A program made the position numbers and the translations under genes. Below the pieces are notes generated by a model. That model was not told the DNA's origin and ran no database searches. It saw only the letters and a list, made by a program, of their open reading frames with translations. Positions 7,668 through 14,192 of a stretch of DNA of 33,694 nucleotides are shown in pieces. Source of the DNA: an uncultured Bacteroidales bacterium (GTDB lineage: Bacteria > Bacteroidota > Bacteroidia > Bacteroidales > UBA932); assembly GCA_900320795.1 (NCBI GenBank), contig ONTQ01000015.1, positions 1 through 33,694 on the forward strand, given 5' to 3'. The stretch's first letter is position 1; each line of letters starts with the position of its first letter.

Positions 7668-8735
7668 CTATTTATTCATGAAGGGTAAATCTTTGGTTTC
7701 CTCCAGGAGGAATTCGGCCATCATCATGTTGCTGTCCGATTCCCCGTTGAGTTCGTCAAAAAGGTATTTAAGGCCCACTTTCCCGGCGCCGGAGCGAAGG
7801 ATATAGGCGATGCAGAGGTCCTGCGGGCCCACGGAGGAGGAGATGATGTCCAGGTCGGTGAGGCCCATCTGGTAGCAGGCCAGCTGGTAGGCAGCTTCGG
7901 AGTGTTCTTTGATAATGTGGTCGATGTCTCCCAAGGTCTTGCAGTTCAAGCGTTTGAACACAGAAAGGTAGTTCATCAGGTTCACCTCCTGAATCTCGGC
8001 CTGGTTCACGGCGGCGATGCGCTTGTTCAGGCTGTCGAAAGGCCCCAGGGAAAGATAGCTGCGGAACGTGTCGCCGTCCAGGGGAACCTCGGCCAGGTTG
8101 CCGGAGGCCACGAGCGCCTGCACGCGGCGGCGATAGTCCGTAAGTTCGTTGCGGATGCGGGAGAACTGCTCGTCGGCCAGTTCCAGCATGCCGGCCAGGC
8201 GGTTGAGGTTTCGCAGGTATTCGCGGGGCACTTCCACGCCGGATTTGTAACCGGTGTCGTGGTTCATATTGGCCCAGGCGTGCTGCAGGACGGTGCGCAT
8301 CTGGATCTCGAAACGGTACGGGAAGCCCTCCATGGAGCAGATGTAATGCAGGGACATGTAGCCGAAACTGTCAATCTCATGCAACTTGCGCTTGTCCACG
8401 GAGTTTTCCCAGTCCACGTCGAAGAGACGGTCCACGGCCGATGCCACTTTGTCCACGTCGTCACTGTAGAAGGTGATGACGCGGAGTCCCAGGATGTCGG
8501 TAATATCGGCCAGGGTGGCATATTTGGCGCCCTTCAGTTCCAGTTTTCCAGCCAGGGATTTTTCGGTCTTGACACGATATTCAATGGAAGCTACGATGAG
8601 GCCGGCATCCTCGAATACCTTCTTCAGTTTGCCATACACCTTCTCTCCGACCACCTGGAATTCCGGGAGGTGCTCCCGATATTCTTCCAGGATTGCTTCA
8701 CAGTGAGCGTCCAACTGATAATTGTTTTGCGACAT
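7668..8735 (-). CDS. RelA/SpoT-domain alarmone synthetase with C-terminal extension
   Basis: A 355-residue protein with a RelA/SpoT nucleotidyltransferase domain at about 25-175. Catalytic features are intact: R54/K56 in IEYRVKTEKSLAGKL, the acidic DITDILGLRVI segment (D77, D80, R85), GYMSLHY (Y126), and FEIQMRTVLQHAWA (E143, Q145, R147, H152). There is no HD hydrolase domain and no TGS/ACT domain, so this is a small alarmone synthetase. Residues about 175-355 form a helical extension that I do not recognise and that is longer than in RelQ/RelP types. It is the first gene of a seven-gene operon, transcribed from a promoter just upstream and divergent to tRNA-Gln. Alternative: a toxSAS that modifies tRNA. 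Confidence 0.88.
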   Translation of the reverse strand: MSQNNYQLDAHCEAILEEYREHLPEFQVVGEKVYGKLKKVFEDAGLIVASIEYRVKTEKSLAGKLELKGAKYATLADITDILGLRVITFYSDDVDKVASAVDRLFDVDWENSVDKRKLHEIDSFGYMSLHYICSMEGFPYRFEIQMRTVLQHAWANMNHDTGYKSGVEVPREYLRNLNRLAGMLELADEQFSRIRNELTDYRRRVQALVASGNLAEVPLDGDTFRSYLSLGPFDSLNKRIAAVNQAEIQEVNLMNYLSVFKRLNCKTLGDIDHIIKEHSEAAYQLACYQMGLTDLDIISSSVGPQDLCIAYILRSGAGKVGLKYLFDELNGESDSNMMMAEFLLEETKDLPFMNK

Positions 8736-8756
8736 AGGTCATTTTTTCTTAACTTA

Positions 8757-8788
8757 CAAAAATAATAAAATTTTCGAAGAAACCCTTG
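8757..8788 (-). promoter_or_regulatory. Promoter of the alarmone/partner-switch operon
   Basis: On the minus strand TATTTTTG at 8764-8757 matches the -7 consensus TAnnTTTG. The -33 region (about 8788-8784) has only a weak TTTC-like match. The likely transcript start lies near 8750, leaving a leader of about 15-20 nt before the ATG at 8735. It shares the gap with the divergent tRNA-Gln promoter. Confidence 0.6.
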
Positions 8789-8833
8789 GAGTTTCCAAAA
8801 AATGTCGTACATTTGCAGTCCCGTTTGCGGGAC
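8786..8833 (+). promoter_or_regulatory. tRNA-Gln promoter and start-site hairpin
   Basis: TTG at 8786-8788, 19 bases, then TACATTTG at 8808-8815 forms a good Bacteroidota promoter. It is followed by a perfect 6-bp hairpin GTCCCG-TTTG-CGGGAC (8818-8833) that ends four bases before the mature tRNA. The 16 bases TTTGCAGTCCCGTTTG are identical to those at the 23S rRNA promoter in this window, where they also enter a hairpin. Confidence 0.8.
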
Positions 8834-8837
8834 TTAT

Positions 8838-8911
8838 TGAGATATGGTGTAATGGTAGCACTACAGATTCTGGCTCTGTCAGTGAGGGTTCGAGTCCTTC
8901 TATCTCAACCA
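8838..8911 (+). tRNA. tRNA-Gln (anticodon CTG)
   Basis: A full cloverleaf folds by eye. The acceptor is TGAGATA/TATCTCA, the D-stem GTGT/GCAC, the anticodon stem ACAGA/TCTGT with loop TTCTGGC (anticodon CTG, reading CAG), and the T-stem GAGGG/CCTTC with loop TTCGAGT. The discriminator is A at 8908 and CCA is encoded at 8909-8911. Confidence 0.96.
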
Positions 8912-8943
8912 AAAATCAGCCTCACAAAAGCTGATTTTTATTT
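8911..8943 (+). terminator. Intrinsic terminator after tRNA-Gln
   Basis: AAAAATCAGC (8911-8920) pairs with GCTGATTTTT (8930-8939) around a 9-nt loop, followed by a T-rich tail. The bidirectional A/T arms make it a clear Rho-independent terminator. It separates the two tRNA genes, which therefore need not be co-transcribed. Confidence 0.85.
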
Positions 8944-8958
8944 TGAAAACACGGTGAT

Positions 8959-9032
8959 GGCGGGGTAGCTCAGCTGGTTAGAGCGTCGGATTCATAATCC
9001 GGAGGTCGTGGGATCGTGACCCACTCCCGCTA
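8959..9032 (+). tRNA. tRNA-Met (anticodon CAT), elongator-like, with unusual T-loop
   Basis: The cloverleaf has acceptor GGCGGGG/TCCCGCT (G1-U72 wobble), D-stem GCTC/GAGC, anticodon stem TCGGA/TCCGG with loop TTCATAA (anticodon CAT), T-stem GTGGG/CCCAC and discriminator A. No CCA is encoded. The T-loop is ATCGTGA rather than the near-universal TTCRANN, so positions 54 and 58 are A and T instead of T and A. The GGCGGGGTAGCTCAGCTGGTTAGAGCG start resembles Bacteroidota elongator tRNA-Met. A tRNA-Ile2 with modified CAT is less likely. No clear promoter is seen between the preceding terminator and this gene. Confidence 0.88.
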
Positions 9033-9097
9033 CAAAACATCACATATAAGTCTTGGTTCGACTACGATCAACCTCACAGACTAAACTCTCTATATAC

Positions 9098-9125
9098 CCG
9101 TCACAACCCCTTGTGATGGTTTTTT
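9098..9125 (+). terminator. Intrinsic terminator after tRNA-Met
   Basis: CCGTCACAA (9098-9106) pairs with TTGTGATGG (9111-9119), one G-U pair included, around a CCCC loop. A run of six T follows (9120-9125). This is a strong Rho-independent terminator about 65 bases past the tRNA. Confidence 0.85.
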
Positions 9126-9163
9126 GTTTATATGGGGTGGATTGAATACAATCACGCCCCAAA

Positions 9164-9423
9164 TTGCCCCGCGGTGAACCCAATGACCGCCCTCCAGGGG
9201 CAAAAACGGCCCAATCTGCCCCGCGGTGGACCCAACGACCGCTCCCCAGGGGCAAAAACGCCCCAATTTGCCCCGCGGTGGGCCCAAAGACCGCCCTCCA
9301 GGGGCAAAAACGGCCCGAATTGCCCCGCGATGAACCCAATGACCGCTCCCCAGGGGCAAAAACGGCCCAATCTGCCCCGCGGTGGCCACAATGACTGCAC
9401 TCCAGGGGCAAAAACGGCCCAAT
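9164..9423. repeat. Tandem array of five 52-bp hairpin-forming units
   Basis: Five direct repeats with an exact 52-bp period: the GCCCCGCG cores start at 9166, 9218, 9270, 9322 and 9374. A degenerate partial unit lies just before (from about 9155). Each unit has an outer inverted repeat TTGCCCC/GGGGCAA and, in most copies, an inner GCGGT/ACCGC. Each can thus fold into a hairpin with a bulged CCTCCA or TCCCCA, and units are joined by AAACGGCCCAA. Copies differ by substitutions only, with no indels. Because 52 is not a multiple of three, the repeat reads through all frames and is very unlikely to be coding, although frames on both strands stay open. There are no unique spacers, so it is not a CRISPR array. 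The surrounding stretch 9126-9163 and 9424-9468 shows nothing else. Confidence 0.9.
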
Positions 9424-9468
9424 AAGGACATCATGGGTCTCGCGTGGGGCATGGTGCGAAAAGCAGCG

Positions 9469-9558
9469 TCATTCTCCGCTGTAGCGTCCGGCAAAGTGCA
9501 CGGCTCCGGGGCCGGCTTCCGTAATCCGGTAGAGGAACGGACGACAAACCCCAAAAGT
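9469..9558 (-). pseudogene. C-terminal remnant of a serpin gene
   Basis: The last 29 codons before a TGA at 9469 read as a serpin C-terminus: FGVCRPFLYRITE, then GAVHFAGRYSGE. This fits the serpin signature ([LIVMFY]-x-V-[DNQ]-R-P-F-[LIVMFY]2-x-[LIVMFAH]) except that C replaces the usual D/N/Q before RPF. It also matches the following G-A-[IV]-x-F-x-G-[RQ] block of bacterial serpins. Nothing upstream in this frame resembles a serpin reactive loop or core, and the gene would need about 370 more codons. I therefore read it as a decayed remnant. Bases 9559-9680 show no other recognisable gene. Confidence 0.6.
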
Positions 9559-9655
9559 GGCTGTCAATCCACCGTTCACTTTCAGGACTGACCGGGTGGG
9601 ATACGGGTTAGACTGAACCAGATTAAAGCAACATCTTGAACGACGTAAAGGATGC

Positions 9656-9691
9656 TTTTGACAGGTCATATTGAAAAAAACAGTAACTTTG
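9656..9691 (+). promoter_or_regulatory. Probable promoter of the double-GNAT gene
   Basis: TAACTTTG at 9684-9691 matches the -7 consensus. A TTTTG lies at 9656-9660, a somewhat long spacing of 23 bases. The ATG at 9722 is about 30 bases downstream. Confidence 0.6.
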
Positions 9692-9721
9692 ACAGTTAGA
9701 TAAATCGAGATCTGCCGTTAT

Positions 9722-10876
9722 ATGATAAGGCTTGAAAATCCTGCCGATTACCGTGAGGTGGAAAACCTCACGCGCGAAGCATTTTGGAACGTATATCGTC
9801 CGGGTTGTACGGAGCATTATGTGCTGAACCAATATCGGAGTAATCCTGACTTTATCCCGGAACTGGACTTTGTCATGGAGGAGGAGGGCCGACTGATCGG
9901 CCACGTAATGTTCTCCAAGGCCGAATTGGTGCTGCCCGACGGTTCGCGCAAACCCTCCTGGACCTTCGGCCCTATCAGCATCCATCCGGATTACAAGCGT
10001 AAAGGCTACGGACTCCGGCTGCTGAACTACGCGCTGGGCAAGGCCCGTGAAATGGGCATCGGCTTCCTTTGTATGGAGGGCGACATCGACTTTTATAAGC
10101 ATGCAGGGTTCGACCTTGCCAGCAAACGGGGCATCCACTATCACGACTTTCCCAAGGAGGATCCGGTCCCTTTCTTCCTGGCGCAGGAACTGATTCCCGG
10201 TTGGCTTGAGTCAAATGGCATCGCAGAGGCTATGTATTGTCCTCCAAAGGGTTATTTCGTGGCCGATGAGAACCCGGAGGCATTTGAGCAATTTGACGCC
10301 ACCTTCCCGGCAAAGGAGAAGAAACGTCTTCCCGGGCAACTGACCTACGACGGAGTGATGGAAACCGGACGTATCATACTCCGCCCCTGGCGGGACAGCG
10401 ATGCTCCGGTGCTATACAAATGGGCCTCGGATCCCGATGTCGGCCCCCGTGCGGGTTGGGCTCCGCACCAGTCGGTCGAAGAGAGTCTGGAGGTCATCCG
10501 GACGGTCTTTTGCGACACCACCAACACCTGGGCCATCGAACTGAAAGAAGCGGGCGAAGCCATTGGCGCAATGGGCTATGGCCCGTCGTGCAATTGCAAT
10601 CTGCCGGCCCGTGAGGGAGAACCGCTGATTGGTTACTGGATTGCCAAACCGTATTGGAACAGAGGTATTTGCACGGAAGCGCTGGGGCTGATGATTGAAC
10701 ATATCCGCAAAACGACCGATATCAAATCACTGATAAGCGGACATTTCGTGGATAATCCTGCCAGCGGACGCGTGATGGAGAAATGCGGTTTCGTCCCTAC
10801 TGGAGAGACCGTAATAGACGATACCCAATATCAAGGCGCCCATCGGCCCATAAAAGTGCTTCGCTTTGAACTGTAG
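9722..10876 (+). CDS. Protein with two tandem GNAT acetyltransferase domains
   Basis: This 384-residue protein is a fusion of two GNAT folds. The first (about 1-170) resembles YhbS-type N-acetyltransferases and has the acetyl-CoA segment FGPISIHPDYKRKGYGLRLLNYAL, with the R-x-x-G-x-G-type pyrophosphate loop seen as KRKGYG. The second (about 215-384) resembles the RimJ/RimL group: it opens with TGRIILRPWRDSDAPVLYKWASDPDV and has a loop PYWNRGICTEALGLMIEH. The end (NPASGRVMEKCGFVPTGE) is typical of that group. Substrates are unknown. The gene is monocistronic and convergent with the short-chain dehydrogenase gene; the 66-bp gap holds no convincing terminator. Confidence 0.88.
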   Translation: MIRLENPADYREVENLTREAFWNVYRPGCTEHYVLNQYRSNPDFIPELDFVMEEEGRLIGHVMFSKAELVLPDGSRKPSWTFGPISIHPDYKRKGYGLRLLNYALGKAREMGIGFLCMEGDIDFYKHAGFDLASKRGIHYHDFPKEDPVPFFLAQELIPGWLESNGIAEAMYCPPKGYFVADENPEAFEQFDATFPAKEKKRLPGQLTYDGVMETGRIILRPWRDSDAPVLYKWASDPDVGPRAGWAPHQSVEESLEVIRTVFCDTTNTWAIELKEAGEAIGAMGYGPSCNCNLPAREGEPLIGYWIAKPYWNRGICTEALGLMIEHIRKTTDIKSLISGHFVDNPASGRVMEKCGFVPTGETVIDDTQYQGAHRPIKVLRFEL

Positions 10877-10942
10877 CATCCCGTTTATGAAGAATCACGG
10901 CAGGCATCCGTTTTGAATCCGTGGCCGCAGAAGCCAATAAGA

Positions 10943-11707
10943 CTATTTGAGTTTTTTCCAAAGGGCGGCGATGACGGGGCCGGGGAGAAGGCCGATGATT
11001 GCCGGCAGCCACACGTTCATGAAGGAGGGACTCACCACCCTGCGACGGCGAAACATGGCCCGCAGCGCCCGCCGGACCAGCCACTCGGGTGTGTGGATCA
11101 GGCGGGTTTTCACGCCCAGGTCCAGCAGCCGTGAGGGGATTTTATACAGGGGCGTGGCAATGGCTGCCGGGCATACCGTCGTGACTCCTACCCCATAAGG
11201 CTTCAGTTCGTAGGAAAGCGAACGGCCGAAACTACGGAGGTAGGCCTTGGTGGCCGAGTAAAGGGTGATTCCCGGGGCGGGGATACGGGCCGTCATGGAA
11301 GAAACGATGAGGATGTAACCGCTGCCACGCTCTTTCATGGCCAGTCCGAAGAGAAGGCTCAGCCGGGTGACGGTGACCACATGTAAGTCCATCATGGCTT
11401 GGACACGGTCCATATCGGCCTTTTCCAACTCTTTGAAAAAGAACATGCCGGCGTTGTTGATGAGGATATCCGGCAAAAGGCCGCGCGAACGGCATCCGTC
11501 GAAGAGAAGGTCTGCCGCTCCCGGCAGGGAAAGGTCCTGAAACCGGCCTTCCACCTTCACGGGGAACCGGGCCGACAGATCCCGGACCGCACAGGTCAGT
11601 TCCTCCTCCCGGTTGCTCACCAGGATAAGGTCATATCCTTTTTCGGCCAGTTGGCGGGCGTATTCCAGCCCCATACCGGAGCTGCCGCCTGTAATCAGTG
11701 CTACCAT
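10943..11707 (-). CDS. Short-chain dehydrogenase/reductase (SDR)
   Basis: A classical SDR of 254 residues. The Rossmann motif TGGSSGMG is at the N-terminus, NNAG follows (LINNAGMFFF), the catalytic serine lies in ILIVSSMTARIP and the YxxxK pair in LYSATKAYLRSFG. The C-terminus has a long hydrophobic stretch (MNVWLPAIIGLLPGPVIAALW), suggesting membrane association as in the DltE/YqjQ-type SDRs. I start at the ATG at 11707 (MVALITGG), because ten more codons upstream read through the promoter -7 element. A TATCTTTG lies eight bases before this ATG, so the mRNA may be leaderless or nearly so. The substrate cannot be told. Confidence 0.88.
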   Translation of the reverse strand: MVALITGGSSGMGLEYARQLAEKGYDLILVSNREEELTCAVRDLSARFPVKVEGRFQDLSLPGAADLLFDGCRSRGLLPDILINNAGMFFFKELEKADMDRVQAMMDLHVVTVTRLSLLFGLAMKERGSGYILIVSSMTARIPAPGITLYSATKAYLRSFGRSLSYELKPYGVGVTTVCPAAIATPLYKIPSRLLDLGVKTRLIHTPEWLVRRALRAMFRRRRVVSPSFMNVWLPAIIGLLPGPVIAALWKKLK

Positions 11708-11714
11708 TTCCCCC

Positions 11715-11770
11715 CAAAGATACAACGTTTTCTCCAAAGGCCGATAATCAAGATTTTATTTCTATCTTTG
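11715..11770. promoter_or_regulatory. Divergent promoter region between SDR and TMEM43-like genes
   Basis: Two TAnnTTTG -7 elements point outward: TATCTTTG on the minus strand at 11722-11715 (SDR) and TATCTTTG on the plus strand at 11763-11770 (TMEM43-like gene). Neither has a clear TTTG at the -33 position. A GGCCGAT heptamer sits between them at 11739-11745. Confidence 0.55.
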
Positions 11771-11793
11771 TTCTCGATAAAGAATCTATACCT

Positions 11794-12921
11794 ATGGCTT
11801 ACACAGAGACAACCCGTACCAGTTATGGAAAACGCCTGGGGAACTCCCTGGGCGGCATTGTTACCGGACTCCTTCTCTTCGTGGCCGGTACCGTTCTCAT
11901 CTGGTGGAACGAAGGCCGTGCCGTCAAGACGGACAAACTCCTGAAAGAGGCGCAGGGCCAGGTGGTGGAAATGTCCGACATCTCCACCGTGGATCCCTCC
12001 TTCGAAGGCAAACTCATTCACGCGACAGGTCTCGCCACCACGGCCGATTCCCTGTACGATTCACAGTTCAAGGTGGGTGCCAGGGCCATTTCCCTGTCCC
12101 GCGAGGTCGAATACTACCAGTGGGTGGAAAGTTCGGAGTCCGAGACCAAGGACAAACTGGGCGGCGCCCAGGAGACCACCACCACCTACACCTATGACCT
12201 TCAGTGGGTGGATTCCCCGGTCAATTCCAAGGACTTCCACGACCCGGCCTACCGCAACGAGAACACCGTGAAGCAGGTAGTGGATTCCTACACGAAATAC
12301 GCCCAGAATGTAAGTTTCGGGGCCTATCGGCTCAATGCCGGCCAGATTCAGTCCATGAGCGGTTCGGTGCCCGTGGTGGTAAACGACAGCACCGCTTCCA
12401 ATGTCATCTATATCGGCAAGGATCCGCTGAAGCCCGACGTGGGTGATGTCCGCATCACCTTCACCAAAGTGATGCCCGGAGAGGTGAGCATCGTGGCCGC
12501 CGTTTCCGGCAACACTTTCGCCCCCTATGTGGCCAAATCCGGAAAGACATTCTCGGCTCTGAGGATGGGCAACGTCCCGCAGGAGCAGATTTTCGAAAGC
12601 GAGCACGCCGCCAACAAAATGCTGCTCTGGGTATTCCGCCTCCTGGGCTTCTTCCTGTGCCTGATGGGCCTCCGCAGCATTTTCAGCATCCTGGAAACCC
12701 TCCTGAAGGTGATTCCGTTCCTGTCCAACATCGTGGGCTGGGGCGTTGGAGTCGTCTGCGGCGTCGTGGCCTTTGTCTGGACCCTTGTAGTCGCCGCACT
12801 GGCCTGGATTACCTATCGGCCCGTCGTGGCCATTGTCCTGCTGGTGCTTGCGGCCGCTGCCATCTGGTACTTCGCCACGCACCGGAAAAAGAATGCCCCG
12901 GTGGCGCCCACCGAGGCATAG
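11794..12921 (+). CDS. TMEM43 (LUMA) family membrane protein
   Basis: This 375-residue protein matches the TMEM43 family. The N-terminal signature SYGKRLGNSLGGIVTG precedes TM1 (about 19-37), which ends in the conserved IWWNEGRAVKT. A large extracytoplasmic domain of about 230 residues (LIHATGLATTADSL, REVEYYQWVES) follows, and three TM helices end the chain (about 273-365). TMEM43 is a nuclear-envelope/ER protein in animals; bacterial members have no settled function. I start at the ATG at 11794; the frame is open upstream but that stretch contains the promoter. No partner gene is in the same transcript. The stop is 20 bp from the convergent codB stop. Confidence 0.85.
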   Translation: MAYTETTRTSYGKRLGNSLGGIVTGLLLFVAGTVLIWWNEGRAVKTDKLLKEAQGQVVEMSDISTVDPSFEGKLIHATGLATTADSLYDSQFKVGARAISLSREVEYYQWVESSESETKDKLGGAQETTTTYTYDLQWVDSPVNSKDFHDPAYRNENTVKQVVDSYTKYAQNVSFGAYRLNAGQIQSMSGSVPVVVNDSTASNVIYIGKDPLKPDVGDVRITFTKVMPGEVSIVAAVSGNTFAPYVAKSGKTFSALRMGNVPQEQIFESEHAANKMLLWVFRLLGFFLCLMGLRSIFSILETLLKVIPFLSNIVGWGVGVVCGVVAFVWTLVVAALAWITYRPVVAIVLLVLAAAAIWYFATHRKKNAPVAPTEA

Positions 12922-12941
12922 CCCTTACTTTCGGCTGACCG

Positions 12942-14186
12942 CTATTTTTCAATGAGCTTTCCTGTCAGATACAGGAGAGAGGCTACGACCATACCGTTGA
13001 TGGCCGGGAAGCCCCAGTGCAGCAGGTTGGCCACGACGGCACCGGCCACCACACCGGCCACGGCCCACCAGTTGACCTTCTTCAGGGGCTGCGTCATGAA
13101 ATCCTTCTTGCCGAAGAAATAACTGATGATAATGATGATGCCCACCGGCGGCAGCGTGCAGTTGAGAACGTTGAGCCAGCCGCAGAAATTCCAGTAGAGC
13201 CAGACGGCGGCCAGCGTGCCGATGATGCCGGATACGATGACCATGCTCTTCTTGGAGCATCCCGTAATGTTGGAAAGACCCAGGCCTGCGGTATAGAGAG
13301 CGTTGTCATTGGTGGTCCAGATGTTCAAACCCAGGACCAGGACAGCCGTATAGAAAAGGTTAAGGTTGAGCATCACCTCGAAGATGTCGTTTCCACCGGC
13401 ATAGATGCTGGAAACGGCGCCGAACAGGAACATCAGGCTGTTACCCAGGAAGAAAGCGATGACCGTGGTGATCAGTCCCACCTTTCCGCTCTTGGCAAAG
13501 CGCGTGAAGTTGGGCGTAGCCGTTCCGCCGGAAACGAAACTGCCCACTACCAGGCCGGCTCCCGCAATGATTCCCAGGTCTTTGCTGCCCACAGCGAACT
13601 GCTCGACGAGGCCCAGGTCTCCCCTTCTGACAGCCAGGATCATGGCGACAGTTCCCAGGATGGCAACGGCGGGGACGGCGATGTAACTGATAATCGTAAG
13701 ACTCTTGATGCCAAAGTAAGCGCTGGCCGTCATCAGGATACCGGCGATGGCCACCAGGAGGTAACCCTGCCAGGGCATGGAGTCAGGCGTAACCTCCAGA
13801 CCCAGCAGTTCCTTTGCCACCGGAATGGCGAACATCGCAAGGCCCACGCCGAACCAACCGATCTGCGTAAAGCTGATCATGGCACTGGGGAGGTAACTGC
13901 CTTTGGTTCCGAAACTGCGCTGCGCAAGCATGTCCAGCGTGAGACCTGTCTTGGCGCCAATGTAACCGAGAGATCCGGTATAGGCGGCGAGGATGAGGCC
14001 GCCGAGGATCAGCGCCCACACAAAGCCGGAGAAATTGAGCCCGGCGGCGAGCTGCTGGCCGACCCACATGCTGGCCGAGAAGAAGGTGAAGCCCAGCATC
14101 ACCATGAACATGCTGAGCGCCGATTTGCGACCTGCCTGATCGACAGGGGTGTTCGCGTAGTCTACATCAAAAGCTTTTTTTGCCAT
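12942..14186 (-). CDS. codB: Cytosine permease-like NCS1 transporter
   Basis: This 414-residue polytopic protein of about 12 TM segments is close in length to E. coli CodB (419). Family features include the TM1 region SMFMVMLGFTFFSASMWVGQQL, GSLGYIGAKTGLTLDMLAQRSFG, and the ligand-binding helix segments GWFGVGLAMFAIP and NIWTTNDNALYTAGLGLSN. It should import cytosine or a related nucleobase by sodium or proton symport. It is the second gene of a two-gene operon, six bases after the PRTase-fold gene. No cytosine deaminase gene is in the window. The exact base transported is inferred from family resemblance. Confidence 0.85.
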   Translation of the reverse strand: MAKKAFDVDYANTPVDQAGRKSALSMFMVMLGFTFFSASMWVGQQLAAGLNFSGFVWALILGGLILAAYTGSLGYIGAKTGLTLDMLAQRSFGTKGSYLPSAMISFTQIGWFGVGLAMFAIPVAKELLGLEVTPDSMPWQGYLLVAIAGILMTASAYFGIKSLTIISYIAVPAVAILGTVAMILAVRRGDLGLVEQFAVGSKDLGIIAGAGLVVGSFVSGGTATPNFTRFAKSGKVGLITTVIAFFLGNSLMFLFGAVSSIYAGGNDIFEVMLNLNLFYTAVLVLGLNIWTTNDNALYTAGLGLSNITGCSKKSMVIVSGIIGTLAAVWLYWNFCGWLNVLNCTLPPVGIIIIISYFFGKKDFMTQPLKKVNWWAVAGVVAGAVVANLLHWGFPAINGMVVASLLYLTGKLIEK

Positions 14187-14192
14187 ATCGTT

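Noticed and set aside
9033-9097. Possible second, decayed tRNA (GGTTCGACTACGATCAACC-like stretch near 9054)
   Set aside because: It looks like a T-arm with an acceptor fragment, but no D-arm or anticodon arm can be folded around it.
9164-9423. CRISPR array or integron attC sites
   Set aside because: Units abut without unique spacers, no cas genes are near, and there are no cassette genes or R'/R'' core sites.
9090-9554. Open frames on both strands through the 52-bp repeats, as a repeat protein
   Set aside because: The 52-bp period is not a multiple of three, so the repeat would change frame each unit. All frames are open only because the unit lacks stops. No start context or promoter is seen.
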